A stretch of 41,370 nucleotides of DNA, taken from NCBI GenBank assembly GCA_021847575.1, contig JAJZQO010000018.1, forward strand, positions 1-41,370, given 5' to 3'. The number at the start of each line of letters is the position of its first letter. The first letter of the stretch is position 1. A program made the position numbers and the translations under genes. The DNA comes from Bacillota bacterium. GTDB taxonomy: Bacteria; Bacillota; Sulfobacillia; JAJZYS01; JAJYTV01. Positions 1 through 8,522 of this stretch are shown here, in pieces. The notes under the pieces are model-generated. The model saw only the letters and a list, made by a program, of their open reading frames with translations, was not told the DNA's origin and did not search any database.

Positions 1-105
1 GTATTTGGCCAGCCCGTGATCGGGATCCTGCAAGCCCGCCGCTCTTGCGGGGCGACATCGCCGCGCAGCTGCCAGGGGTCCCTGCCCCGCCTTGTCGCCC
101 CCTGA
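1..105 (+). other. Left-edge sequence, possible 3' end of a gene
   Basis: Reading frame 1 is open from the first base to a TGA at 103-105 (34 codons). The translated residues match no family I recognise, so this may be the tail of an upstream plus-strand gene or simply non-coding. A short GC-rich hairpin-like stretch (about 35-55) could be a terminator. Nothing firmer can be said from the bases in the window. Confidence 0.2.
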
Positions 106-130
106 GTGCGCGGAATTGGCGGGCCTTGCC

Positions 131-159
131 TTGACTTTCTCCCTTCGCCTGACTAAATT
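131..159 (+). promoter_or_regulatory. SigmaA-type promoter for the c-di-GMP riboswitch gene
   Basis: A TTGACT box at 131-136 and a TAAATT box at 154-159 are separated by exactly 17 nt. The first matches the -35 consensus at 5 of 6 positions and the second matches the -10 consensus at 4 of 6. Transcription would start near 166, just before the riboswitch aptamer. Spacing and position make this one of the best promoters in the window. Confidence 0.65.
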
Positions 160-180
160 GTGGCTAGCGCGCGGAGCGAA

Positions 181-281
181 TGCTCTCGCCGACAAAGGCA
201 AACCTCGCGAAAGCGTGGGACGCAAAGCCAACGGGCCTACTCCTGCAAGGGAATGGCGGCCGGGTTGCCAAAGGAGGGCGA
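181..281 (+). promoter_or_regulatory. c-di-GMP-I (GEMM-I) riboswitch
   Basis: The segment carries the hallmark conserved blocks of the GEMM-I aptamer in order: AAAGGCAAACC at 194-204, a GAAA tetraloop at 208-211, GGGACGCAAAGCC at 217-229, and a second arm starting with CGGGCCTA whose 3' side is GGCGGCCGGGTTGCC. TCGCC at 186-190 can pair with GGCGA at 277-281 to close the structure. The family binds cyclic di-GMP and usually controls motility, surface or secreted-protein genes. It sits between a good promoter and the start of a secreted protein gene at 340. Between aptamer and gene, one possible stem (284-294 with 302-312) competes with another (308-312 with 336-340) that would bury the ribosome binding site. 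This suggests control of translation; that mechanism is inference. Confidence 0.9.
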
Positions 282-339
282 TCGGTTCGGGCATTTTTTG
301 CATGCCCCGGCCCCGCATTGTGATGGAAGGAGGTCGGCC

Positions 340-936
340 GTGCGCAATCACCTGATGGCCATCTTGGCTGTCATCGCTTCACTCAGCATCGCGGCCCCCG
401 CTTTGGCGGCCGGTCGGGCGACGAGCCCCAGCGCGCCAAAGACCCACGTGAAGACTGCGACCGCAACGGCCCGCGCAAAGCCAGGCGCGGGAACCACCAG
501 GAGCGCAAGGCGGATCGCGCAGCAGGTGCGGCAGCTGCGCGCAGGGGTCGCCGCGGAGCGGCGCAAGCTGAAGTCGGATGAGACAACACTCATCGGCGTC
601 ATCCGCAGCGACGCCGCCGGGATCAAGGCCCTGCCTTGGCCGCTCGTCGCGGCCGCGATCCGTGCCGAGATGCGGAACTACCACCTGACTTCGAGCCAGG
701 TGCAGCGCATCGACGCGCTCACAACCGCCCTGCACCACGGCAACGTCGCAGGGGTGGCGCGCGCCGCCATGCATGCGGTCGCGTCGGTCGATCCGGGGCA
801 GGGCGTCTCGCGCGCCATGCGCTCGGCCGGATCCGGCTCGCAAAAGAGCCTGCTCGCCATGGCGTCGCTCCTGCAGTCTCTCAAGTCGGCAGACGCGCAG
901 ATCGAACAGTTCGTCTCGGCGGCCAAGGCTCTGTAG
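340..936 (+). CDS. Secreted helical protein of unknown function under c-di-GMP riboswitch control
   Basis: The start is the GTG at 340, preceded by a strong GAAGGAGG site at 326-333 with a 6-nt spacer; this gives 198 residues. The N-terminus is a clear signal peptide: Arg near the start, a hydrophobic core LMAILAVIASLSIAA, and AxA-type ends near residues 22-26. The mature part begins with a basic, Ala/Thr/Lys-rich linker (about residues 27-60). The remainder looks almost entirely alpha-helical, with several amphipathic Ala-rich helices and no cysteines. I do not recognise the family. Because a c-di-GMP-I riboswitch lies just upstream, a role in surface attachment, matrix or motility-to-sessile transition is a reasonable inference, but nothing in the protein itself shows this. 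It is a single-gene unit closed by the terminator at 956-994. Confidence 0.8.
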   Translation: MRNHLMAILAVIASLSIAAPALAAGRATSPSAPKTHVKTATATARAKPGAGTTRSARRIAQQVRQLRAGVAAERRKLKSDETTLIGVIRSDAAGIKALPWPLVAAAIRAEMRNYHLTSSQVQRIDALTTALHHGNVAGVARAAMHAVASVDPGQGVSRAMRSAGSGSQKSLLAMASLLQSLKSADAQIEQFVSAAKAL

Positions 937-955
937 CCTAGCCTTCGGGTTTCCC

Positions 956-994
956 GGGGAGGACCGCGGCTCGGCCGCAGCCCTCCCCTTTTTT
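956..994 (+). terminator. Rho-independent terminator after the riboswitch-controlled gene
   Basis: GGGGAGG at 956-962 pairs with CCTCCCC at 982-988, with an inner GCGGC/GCCGC helix (966-970 with 974-978). A run of six T follows at 989-994. This is a textbook intrinsic terminator and separates the secreted protein gene from the amidohydrolase gene. Confidence 0.9.
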
Positions 995-1097
995 GCGCGC
1001 GTCCAGTGGCTGCCCTGTCCTGTTGGCTGGTGCGGCGCGCTACACTGATAGCGGCCGGCGGGCTCGCCGGCGCCCTTGACTGGAGGTGCCGCTGATC

Positions 1098-2300
1098 GTG
1101 GAGTTCGACACAGCCGAACTGGCTTCGCTGCTGGCGGCGGTGCTGCCTGACGTCGTCGCCTGGCGACGCCACCTGCACGCACATCCCGAAGTCTCCTTCC
1201 ATGAGCGCGAGACCTCGGCGTATGTCTTCGAGACGCTGCAGCAGTTCCAGGGCCTGCAACTGACGCGGCCCACGGAGACGAGCGTCGTCGCGCGCCTCAT
1301 CGGCGCGGGGCACGGTCCCGTCCTCGCGCTGCGGGCGGATATGGACGCCCTGCCGATCACCGAGGAGAACGACGTCGCCTACAGGTCCCGCCGCCCGGGC
1401 GCGATGCACGCCTGCGGCCACGACGCCCACACCGCCATGCTGCTCGGCACGGCAAAGGTCCTGCTCGCGCTGCGCGACCGTTTCCAAGGGGAGGTGCGCT
1501 TCATCTTCCAGCCTGCGGAGGAGCTCCCCCCGGGCGGCGCGGAGCCCCTCTGCGAGAGCGGCGTGATGGATGGGGTCGACGCCGTCGTCGGGGCACACGT
1601 CTGGACGCCGCTGCCTGTCGGCACCGTCGCGCTGCGGGCGGGCGCCCTGATGGCATCGTCGGACACCTTCGAGGTGACGATCCGCGGCCGCGGCGGGCAC
1701 GCGGCGCAGCCCCACATGGGCGTCGACAGCCTGCTCGTGGCGGCCGAGACCATCGTGAACCTGCAGCACATCGTCTCGCGCAACAGCGACCCCTTGCAGC
1801 CTCTGGTCGTGTCGGTGACGCAGGTCCGGGCCGGGACGGCGAACAACGTCATCCCGGAAGAGGCGGTGTTCGCCGGGACAGTCCGTTCGTTCGACCCCGA
1901 GCTGCGGCGGCAGGTGCCCGGCATGCTCGAGCGCATCGTGCGCGGCGTGACAGAGGCCCACGGGGCCAGCTACGAACTCAGGTACGACTTCGGCTACCGG
2001 CCTGTGGTCAACGATGTGAGGATCACCGGGCTGGTGCGCGAAGCCCTGCTCGAGCGGTTCGGCCCGGACGCGGTGATCGAGCCCGAGCCGAGCATGGGTG
2101 GCGAGGACTTCTCGGCGTACCTCGCGAAGGCACCCGGCGCCTTCTTCTTCCTTGGCGCGGGCAACGCGGCCAAAGGTCTCGTGTTCCCGCACCACAGCGC
2201 CCGCTTCGACATCGACGAGGACGTCCTGCGCATCGGCCTGGAGGCGGAGGTGCGCACGGCTCTGCACCTCATGTCCCGCCTGGCGGCGGACGGCAACTGA
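1098..2300 (+). CDS. M20-family amidohydrolase (N-acyl amino acid / hippurate deacylase-like)
   Basis: Members of this family remove acyl groups from N-acylated amino acids or related amides with a metal-dependent active site. The protein (400 residues from GTG 1098) has the N-terminal WRRHLHAHPE segment, the metal-site block HACGHDAH at residues 104-111 with the typical Cys-106 and His-108, the general-base PAEE motif near residue 142, GAHVW near 168, the dimerisation-domain block GRGGHAAQPH, and the C-terminal GGEDFSAY and HHSARF motifs. GGAGG at 1082-1086 lies 11 nt before GTG 1098. A GTG at 1086 is also in frame but overlaps that site, so it is less likely. The exact substrate cannot be read from the sequence. 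The gene stands alone and converges on pyrE, 40 nt away. Confidence 0.88.
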   Translation: MEFDTAELASLLAAVLPDVVAWRRHLHAHPEVSFHERETSAYVFETLQQFQGLQLTRPTETSVVARLIGAGHGPVLALRADMDALPITEENDVAYRSRRPGAMHACGHDAHTAMLLGTAKVLLALRDRFQGEVRFIFQPAEELPPGGAEPLCESGVMDGVDAVVGAHVWTPLPVGTVALRAGALMASSDTFEVTIRGRGGHAAQPHMGVDSLLVAAETIVNLQHIVSRNSDPLQPLVVSVTQVRAGTANNVIPEEAVFAGTVRSFDPELRRQVPGMLERIVRGVTEAHGASYELRYDFGYRPVVNDVRITGLVREALLERFGPDAVIEPEPSMGGEDFSAYLAKAPGAFFFLGAGNAAKGLVFPHHSARFDIDEDVLRIGLEAEVRTALHLMSRLAADGN

Positions 2301-2340
2301 CGTTGGTGGCCGCCTGACCCATCCGCACTCGTTCGCCCTG

Positions 2341-2907
2341 TCAGGCCTTCGGCCGGTCCAAGGGCACCCCCGCCTGGCAGAGGGGGCATTCCGCCGGTGC
2401 GTAGGCCGGGACGTCCAGGGTGAGCAGGGCCCGCATCGGCACGCCCAGATCCACCCGGCCGCTCGTCCTGTCGGCGATCACGCCGACGCCCACGACATCG
2501 GCCCTGGCCTCCTCGCAGATGCGCAGAATCTTCTGCACCGATCCTCCGGTCGAGACGGCGTCCTCCACCGCGAGCACCCGCTCGCCCGCCCGCAGCGCGA
2601 AGCCGCGCTTCAAGATCATGCGGTCGCCATCCTTCTCGCCGTAGATCGCGCGCACGCCGAGGGCGCGCGCCACCTCGTAGGCGAGGATCACGCCGCCCAT
2701 GGCAGGGCCGATCACCGTCTCGACGCCCTGACCCGCGAACATCCCGGCGATCGCCTGGCCGATCTCCTGCGCCGCCTCGGGCTGCGAGAACGCCGGCGCG
2801 AACAGCTGGAAGCTGGGCGCGTGGCGCCCCGAAGTGAGAACGAAGTGCCCTTCCCGCTGCACGCCCCACGTCCGCAAGCGCTCCATCCAGTACTCGTGGC
2901 TCTGCAT
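2341..2907 (-). CDS. pyrE: Orotate phosphoribosyltransferase
   Basis: PyrE joins orotate to PRPP to make orotidine monophosphate, the fifth step of UMP synthesis. The 188-residue protein has the PRPP-binding loop VLAVEDAVSTGG at residues 111-122, the flexible-loop region around EKDGDRMILKRG (91-102), and an N-terminal orotate-site segment LTSGRHAPSF. The C-terminus has a CPLC pair (174-177), a feature seen in a subset of Firmicute PyrE proteins. Its ATG shares one base with the pyrF stop, so it is the last, translationally coupled gene of the pyr operon. No clear terminator follows in the 40 nt before the convergent M20 gene. Confidence 0.95.
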   Translation of the reverse strand: MQSHEYWMERLRTWGVQREGHFVLTSGRHAPSFQLFAPAFSQPEAAQEIGQAIAGMFAGQGVETVIGPAMGGVILAYEVARALGVRAIYGEKDGDRMILKRGFALRAGERVLAVEDAVSTGGSVQKILRICEEARADVVGVGVIADRTSGRVDLGVPMRALLTLDVPAYAPAECPLCQAGVPLDRPKA

Positions 2908-3608
2908 CAGCTCGCCATCCCTTCCGCGATCTCCTGCACGAAGGCCTGTGCCGCCGCCACCGGGTCCGCGGCCCGGGCGATCGGCCGCCCGACGATGATC
3001 AGGTCTGCGCCGGCGCGCCATGCCGCGTCCGGCGTCACGACCCGCCGCTGATCGCCGAGGCTGTCCGCCGAGCGGCGCACGCCAGGCACGGCGAGCACGG
3101 CCCCGGGCCAGAGCGCGCGCAACCGCGCCGCCTCCTCGCCCGAGGTCACGAAGCCGTCGACGCCGCCCTCCTGGCCGATGCGGGCCAGCCGCTCCACGAT
3201 CTGGGCGGGCGAGCCCTGCCAGCCGATCGCCTGCGCGGTCTCGCCGTCGATGCTGGTCAGAAGGGTCACCGCGAGCACGCCCACGTCGTCTCCCGCCGCC
3301 TCTTTCGCCGCCTGCAGCATCGCAGTGCCTCCCGCCGCGTGCACGTTGACGTAGCGCGCCCCGAGCTCTCGCACCGCCTTGACGCCCCTGGCGACCGTCT
3401 GCGGGATGTCGTGCAGCTTGAGGTCCAGGAAGACCGGCCGTCCCAAGGCCACGATCTGCCGCACCACCTGTGGCCCTCCCTGGTTGAAGAGGTCCATGCC
3501 CACCTTGAATCCCCCGACCTCCGCCGCCAGTCGACGCGCCAGCCCTTCCGCCTCTTCGGGGGTCATCTGGTCGAGAGCCACGTATAGGTACTCCGAGGCC
3601 TGCCTCAT
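2907..3608 (-). CDS. pyrF: Orotidine-5'-phosphate decarboxylase
   Basis: This enzyme decarboxylates OMP to UMP. The 233-residue protein is of usual bacterial length for the group I type. It shows the catalytic Asp-Lys-Asp array in DLKLHDIP (D62, K64, D67), an early ALD motif (residues 11-13), and the C-terminal phosphate-binding GRPIARA block. The ATG at 3608 overlaps the end of pyrD by four bases, which supports the start and implies coupled translation. It feeds on the product of the adjacent PyrE. Confidence 0.96.
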   Translation of the reverse strand: MRQASEYLYVALDQMTPEEAEGLARRLAAEVGGFKVGMDLFNQGGPQVVRQIVALGRPVFLDLKLHDIPQTVARGVKAVRELGARYVNVHAAGGTAMLQAAKEAAGDDVGVLAVTLLTSIDGETAQAIGWQGSPAQIVERLARIGQEGGVDGFVTSGEEAARLRALWPGAVLAVPGVRRSADSLGDQRRVVTPDAAWRAGADLIIVGRPIARAADPVAAAQAFVQEIAEGMAS

Positions 3609-4534
3609 CTGCTCTGCCGCCTCCTGGCTTCCGGATTCGCCGCCGCCCAGGCCTCGTCCACGGCCGCGAAACCCTGCGCCGCGAGCTCCCGGGCGAGTTC
3701 CGCCACGATGCGCGGCGGCGCCAGGGGATCGCGGAAGACCGCGGTGCCCACCGCCACGGCCCTGGCGCCGGCCATGAGGTACTCGAGCGCGTCGCGCCCG
3801 CTCTCGATGCCGCCGATGCCGATCACCGGGATGTCGAGCTTGCGCGCGAGGTCGTAGACGATCCTGAGCGCGACCGGCTTCAGCGCCGGACCCGAGATGC
3901 CAGCGCTGCCGATGCCGATCACCGGCCGCCGCCGCTCGACGTCGATCGCCATGCCGATCACGGTGTTGATCGCCGAGAGCGCGTCCGCGCCCGCCGCCTG
4001 GCAGGCGGCGCCGATCTCGACGGGATCGGTGACGTTCGGGGATAGCTTGACGATCAGGGGGAGGCTCGTCTCCTGGCGCACCAGGCCGACAAGCCGCCCG
4101 GCGCGATCCGGGTCCTGCGAGAAGAGCAGCCCATCCGCCACGTTCGGGCACGAGATGTTGAGCTCGATGCCGGCCACGCCGGGCTGCCCGTGCACGCCTC
4201 GCACGACGTCCACGAAGCCCGCCTCGTCGTGTCCCACCACATTGACGATCACCTGCGTGTCGTAGTGGCGCAAGAAGGGCAGGTCCACCTCGAGGAAGTG
4301 CCGCAGGCCGGGGTTCTGCAGCCCGATCGCGTTGAGCATGCCGCCAGGGATGCGCGCGATGCGGATCGGCCCGTTGCCCGGCCAGGGATCGCGTGAGACG
4401 CCCTTCACCATGACGCCGCCGAGCAAGGACAGATCGTAGAGCTCCGCCGCCTCGCGACCGTAGCCGAAGGTGCCGGACGCCGTGAGGACGGGGTTCTTGA
4501 ACAGGAGCCTGCCGACGCGCGCCTGCATCTCCAT
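3605..4534 (-). CDS. pyrD: Dihydroorotate dehydrogenase, class 1B catalytic subunit
   Basis: PyrD oxidises dihydroorotate to orotate with bound FMN. Class 1B enzymes work with PyrK, which passes electrons to NAD. The 309-residue protein has NAIGLQNPG (68-76), the active-site NISCPN motif with catalytic Cys-129 typical of class 1, INTVIGM, and the FMN phosphate-binding GIGGIESG followed by GARAVAVGTA. The start at 4534 shares one base with the stop of pyrK, a gene order seen in Bacillus. A second ATG two codons later (4528) is also possible. The pyrK partner next door confirms the NAD-linked class. Confidence 0.96.
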   Translation of the reverse strand: MEMQARVGRLLFKNPVLTASGTFGYGREAAELYDLSLLGGVMVKGVSRDPWPGNGPIRIARIPGGMLNAIGLQNPGLRHFLEVDLPFLRHYDTQVIVNVVGHDEAGFVDVVRGVHGQPGVAGIELNISCPNVADGLLFSQDPDRAGRLVGLVRQETSLPLIVKLSPNVTDPVEIGAACQAAGADALSAINTVIGMAIDVERRRPVIGIGSAGISGPALKPVALRIVYDLARKLDIPVIGIGGIESGRDALEYLMAGARAVAVGTAVFRDPLAPPRIVAELARELAAQGFAAVDEAWAAANPEARRRQSR

Positions 4535-5316
4535 CAGATCCTCACCTCGTCCCAGCGGAAGACAGGGCCCTCCCGGCAGACGCGGGCGTAGGTGCCGTAG
4601 GCGCCAAGGGCCGGGTCCGGCTGCGCCCGCTCCACCGCGCAGCCGAGGCAGATGCCGTAGCCGCAGGCCATCGCGGCCTCGAGCGCGAGGTATGTGCGCG
4701 GCAATGGCCTCGCGGCCGCGATGTCCCGCACGGCCCGCAGCATGCCTTCCGGACCGCAGGCGTACAGGCCGTCGGCTTCGATGCCGCCAAGCAGCTCCGT
4801 CACCGGCCCCCTGTGCCCCATACTGCCGTCGTCCGTCGCGGTCAGCACCTGGATGCCAAGTGCCTCGAGCTCCGGCCGGCCGAGCACCGCGCTGCGCGTG
4901 CGCGCGCCGAGAAGGGCCGTCACCTCGCAGCCCAGGCCGAGGAGCGAGCGCGCGAGCGACCAAAGCGGCGGCACGCCGACCCCGCCTGCGACCAGCACGG
5001 CCCGCTCCGGCCCGTCCGGCAGCGGGAAGCCGCGTCCGAGCGGCCCCATGGCCTGCAGGCGGTCGCGCGGGCGCAGCCCGGCGAGGAAGCGCGTTCCCGG
5101 CCCCACCACCCGGAAGAGGAAGCTGAGGCGCCGCGGCGAGAAGACGCGGTAGAACGAGAACGGTCGCGGCAGGTAGGTGTCCCGCCCGTCACCCACGGAG
5201 AGCATGTAGAACTGGCCCGACTGAGGCCCTTCGTCCTCCGGGAACTCGCACACGAGCTCGACGCAGTCCGGCGCGGGCTGCAGCCGCTCGACCACGCGGA
5301 TCTCGCGCGGCCTCAC
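4534..5316 (-). CDS. pyrK: Dihydroorotate dehydrogenase electron-transfer subunit
   Basis: PyrK carries FAD and a [2Fe-2S] cluster and relays electrons from the FMN of PyrD to NAD. In the 260-residue protein the flavin motif RPFSFY lies at 51-56 and the nucleotide-binding GGVGVPPL at 111-118. The four cluster cysteines are visible as C218, C223, C226 and C247. The start is a GTG at 5316 that overlaps the carB stop in a GTGA quartet. Longer in-frame extensions read into carB and lack family similarity. Confidence 0.95.
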   Translation of the reverse strand: MRPREIRVVERLQPAPDCVELVCEFPEDEGPQSGQFYMLSVGDGRDTYLPRPFSFYRVFSPRRLSFLFRVVGPGTRFLAGLRPRDRLQAMGPLGRGFPLPDGPERAVLVAGGVGVPPLWSLARSLLGLGCEVTALLGARTRSAVLGRPELEALGIQVLTATDDGSMGHRGPVTELLGGIEADGLYACGPEGMLRAVRDIAAARPLPRTYLALEAAMACGYGICLGCAVERAQPDPALGAYGTYARVCREGPVFRWDEVRI

Positions 5317-8300
5317 GGCAGTTCCGCCGCGAAGTAGTCCTGCAGGGCACGCACCTCCATGCTGCGCGGCTTGGCCATCACGCCGAGCATCGCGCGCGCC
5401 GTGTCGAGCGAGGTGACGCACGGCACGCCGTGCTCCACCGCCGTGCGGCGGATCTGGAAGCCGTCACGCTGCGGGCTGCGACCCTGCGTGAAGGTGTTGA
5501 CGACGAGGTCGATGTCGCCGGAGCGGATGCGCTCCAGGATGTCCGGCTGCCCCTCGCCGATCTTCGGCACCTCCACCACCTCGACGCCGGACGAGCGCAA
5601 GGCAGCCGCCGTGCCCCGCGTCGCGAGGAGGTGCGCACCGGCGCGGTAGAGGTCGGCCGCGAGCGGCAGGACCTCGTCCTTGTCGCGGTCGGCGATCGTC
5701 AGCAGGACGCGCGGCCGCTCGGGCACGCGGTAGCCGGCCGCGGCGAACGCCTTGATCAGGGCCTGCGAGAACTCGGGGTCGATGCCCAGCACCTCGCCCG
5801 TCGACTTCATCTCCGGCCCGAGCGTCGCGTCGACGCGGCGCAGCTTGGCCCAGGAGAAGACGGGGCACTTGATGCCGAAATGCTCGCTCTTCGGCCAGAG
5901 CCCAGGCACGATGCCCTGCTGGCGCAGCGTGCGGCCGAGGGCCACCTGTGTCGCGATCGCGGCGAGCGGCACCCCGGCCACCTTCATTAGGTAGGGCAGC
6001 GTGCGCGAGGCCCGCGGGTTCGCCTCGATCACGTAGAGCTGCTCCTCGTAGGCGACGAACTGCACGTTGAGCAGTCCGCGCGTCTCGAGGCCCAGCGCGA
6101 GGCGCCGCGTGGCCTCGCAGATCTCGGCCTCCATGCGCTCGTCGATGCCCGGCGCCGGGTAGACGGCGATCGAGTCGCCTGAGTGCACTCCAGCCCGCTC
6201 GACGTGCTGCATGATGCCGCCGACGAGCACCTCCTCGCCGTCCGCGACGGCGTCCACCTCGAGCTCGAGGCCCGGCAGGTACTGGTCGACCAGGATGGGC
6301 CGCCCCGGCATCGCCCCCGCCGCGCGCACGAGGTACTCCTCGAGGTCGTCCGGGCCGTAGCAGATCTCCATGGCGCGGCCGCCGAGCACGAAGGACGGGC
6401 GCACCAGCACCGGATAGCCGATCTCGCGCGCCACCTGCAGGGCCTCCAGGGCGTCGAGCACCGTTCGGCCCTTGGGCCGCCGCAGCCCGAGTTCCTGCAG
6501 GACGGCATCGAACTGCCGGCGATCCTCGGCCCTGTCGATGCCCTCGGCCTGCGTGCCGAGGATCCGGACGCCGGCCTCCTGCAGGCTGCTTGCCAGGTTG
6601 ATCGCCGTCTGGCCGCCGAACTGGACGAGTACCCCCTCGACGCCTTCGCGTTCGGCGATCTCCACGACGTCCTCGAAGCCGAGCGGCTCGAAATAGAGGC
6701 GGTCGGACTGCGTCCAGTCGGTCGAGACGGTCTCGGGGTTCGAGTTGATCATGATCGAGCGCCTGCCCGTGGCCCGCAGAGCCCCCAGGGCGTGCACCGC
6801 CGAGCAGTCGAACTCGATGCCCTGCCCGATGCGGATGGGCCCTGAGCCGAGGACGAGCACCGAACTCTCGCCTGCCGGCACGGGGGCCTCGTCCTCAAGC
6901 TCGTAGGTCGAGTAGTAGTAGGGCGTCTCCGCGTCGAACTCGGCGGCGCAGGTGTCGACCATCTTGTAGGTGGGCACGATGCCATGGCGGCGGCGCAGGC
7001 TTCGCACGGCAGCGGCGTCGCTGCCCCAGGCTTCCGCGATCGTCCGGTCGGCGAAGCCGTCGCGCTTCGCGCGGCGCAGCAGCCCGATATCGCCCGGGCT
7101 GTGCGCAAGCTCCTGTTCCAGCGCGACGATGCGCAGGATCTCGCGCAGGAAGTGGCGGTCGATGCTGCTCGCCAGCCAGAGCTCCTCGATGCCGTGGCCG
7201 CGGCGCATCAGCTCGGTCACCGCGAAGATGCGCCTGTCGTCCGGCGTCGCGACGAGTGCCAGCAGTTCCGCGTCGCCGAGGGCGTCGAGTTCCTTCAGGC
7301 GGAGATGGTAGGTGCCGATCTCGAGCGAACGCGTCGCCTTGAGCAGGGCCGCGCGCAAGGTGCGGCCGATCGCCATCACCTCGCCGGTCGCCTGCATCTG
7401 CGTGCCGAGGCGGCGGTCCGCATGCGCGAACTTGTCGAACGGCCAGCGCGGGATCTTGACGACGACGTAGTCGAGAGCGGGTTCGAAGAGCGCGGATGTC
7501 CGGCCCGTGACCGGGTTGCGCAGCTCGTCGAGCGTCAGGCCGAGCGCCAGCTTCGCCGCCAGCTTGGCGATCGGGTAGCCGGTCGCCTTGGAGGCCAGGG
7601 CGCTCGAGCGGCTGACGCGCGGGTTCACCTCGATGACGCGGTACTCGCCCGTCAGCGGGTGCAGGCCGAACTGCACGTTGCAGCCGCCCTCGACGCCCAG
7701 CGCCCTGATGATGCGCAAGGAGGCAGAGCGCAGCATCTGGTAGTCGCGGTCGGAGAGGGTGAGGCTCGGCGCGACGACGATCGAGTCGCCCGTGTGCACG
7801 CCGACAGGATCGATGTTCTCCATGTTGCAGACCGTGATCGCCTGGTCCAGGCGATCGCGCATGACCTCGTACTCGACTTCCTTCCAGCCCTGGATCGACT
7901 CCTCGACAAGGCACTGGCGGATCGGCGAGAGCGCGAGCCCGCGCGCCAGAACGGCCTCGAGCTCGGCCTCGTCCGGCGCGATGCCGCCGCCCGTGCCGCC
8001 GAGCGTGTAGGCCGGGCGCACGATCACAGGATAGCCCACCTGGCGCGCGAAGCCGATCCCGTCCTCGACGCTCTCGACCGTGCGGCTCTGCGGGATCGGC
8101 TCGCCGAGGCGCAGCATCAGCTCGCGGAAGGCTTCTCGGTCCTCCGCGCCGCGGATCGCCGCGATGCCGGTGCCGAGCAGGCGCACGCCGTGGCGGCGCA
8201 GCACCCCGGACTCCTCGAGCTGCACCGCGAGGTTCAGCCCGACCTGGCCGCCGAGGGTCGGCAGGAGCCCGTCGGGGCGCTCGCGGGCGATGATGCGCTC

Positions 8301-8522
8301 GATGTACTCGGGCAGGAGCGGCTCCAGGTAGACGCGGTCGGCGATGCCTGGATCGGTCATGATCGTCGCCGGGTTCGAGTTGACGAGCACCACCTCGACG
8401 CCTTCCTCGCGCAGCGACTGGCAGGCCTGCGTCCCGGCGTAGTCGAACTCGGCCGCCTGGCCGATCACGATCGGTCCGGATCCGATCACGAGCACCTTGC
8501 GCGGCAGTCCTGTGCGGCCCAT
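5313..8522 (-). CDS. carB: Carbamoyl-phosphate synthase, large subunit
   Basis: CarB makes carbamoyl phosphate from bicarbonate, ammonia and two ATP, using ammonia channelled from CarA. The protein has 1069 residues, the usual length. It contains two homologous ATP-grasp halves, each opening with an IGSGPI- or LGSGPIRIGQ-type segment followed by an NSNP motif (VNSNPATIMTD and INSNPETVSTD). A C-terminal MGS-like allosteric domain follows (VVNTFTQGR, then RRTAVEHGVPCVTSLDTA). The ATG at 8522 shares a base with the carA stop; any longer frame would run into carA. The allosteric domain is where UMP or ornithine-type effectors normally act. Confidence 0.97.
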   Translation of the reverse strand: MGRTGLPRKVLVIGSGPIVIGQAAEFDYAGTQACQSLREEGVEVVLVNSNPATIMTDPGIADRVYLEPLLPEYIERIIARERPDGLLPTLGGQVGLNLAVQLEESGVLRRHGVRLLGTGIAAIRGAEDREAFRELMLRLGEPIPQSRTVESVEDGIGFARQVGYPVIVRPAYTLGGTGGGIAPDEAELEAVLARGLALSPIRQCLVEESIQGWKEVEYEVMRDRLDQAITVCNMENIDPVGVHTGDSIVVAPSLTLSDRDYQMLRSASLRIIRALGVEGGCNVQFGLHPLTGEYRVIEVNPRVSRSSALASKATGYPIAKLAAKLALGLTLDELRNPVTGRTSALFEPALDYVVVKIPRWPFDKFAHADRRLGTQMQATGEVMAIGRTLRAALLKATRSLEIGTYHLRLKELDALGDAELLALVATPDDRRIFAVTELMRRGHGIEELWLASSIDRHFLREILRIVALEQELAHSPGDIGLLRRAKRDGFADRTIAEAWGSDAAAVRSLRRRHGIVPTYKMVDTCAAEFDAETPYYYSTYELEDEAPVPAGESSVLVLGSGPIRIGQGIEFDCSAVHALGALRATGRRSIMINSNPETVSTDWTQSDRLYFEPLGFEDVVEIAEREGVEGVLVQFGGQTAINLASSLQEAGVRILGTQAEGIDRAEDRRQFDAVLQELGLRRPKGRTVLDALEALQVAREIGYPVLVRPSFVLGGRAMEICYGPDDLEEYLVRAAGAMPGRPILVDQYLPGLELEVDAVADGEEVLVGGIMQHVERAGVHSGDSIAVYPAPGIDERMEAEICEATRRLALGLETRGLLNVQFVAYEEQLYVIEANPRASRTLPYLMKVAGVPLAAIATQVALGRTLRQQGIVPGLWPKSEHFGIKCPVFSWAKLRRVDATLGPEMKSTGEVLGIDPEFSQALIKAFAAAGYRVPERPRVLLTIADRDKDEVLPLAADLYRAGAHLLATRGTAAALRSSGVEVVEVPKIGEGQPDILERIRSGDIDLVVNTFTQGRSPQRDGFQIRRTAVEHGVPCVTSLDTARAMLGVMAKPRSMEVRALQDYFAAELP

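Noticed and set aside
1086-1097. Earlier GTG at 1086 as the start of the M20 gene
   Set aside because: It overlaps the GGAGG that should act as ribosome binding site for GTG 1098.
678-2267. A 529-codon minus-strand open frame opposite the M20 gene
   Set aside because: The plus-strand frame has clear M20 motifs; the antisense frame has Arg/His-rich, family-less composition.
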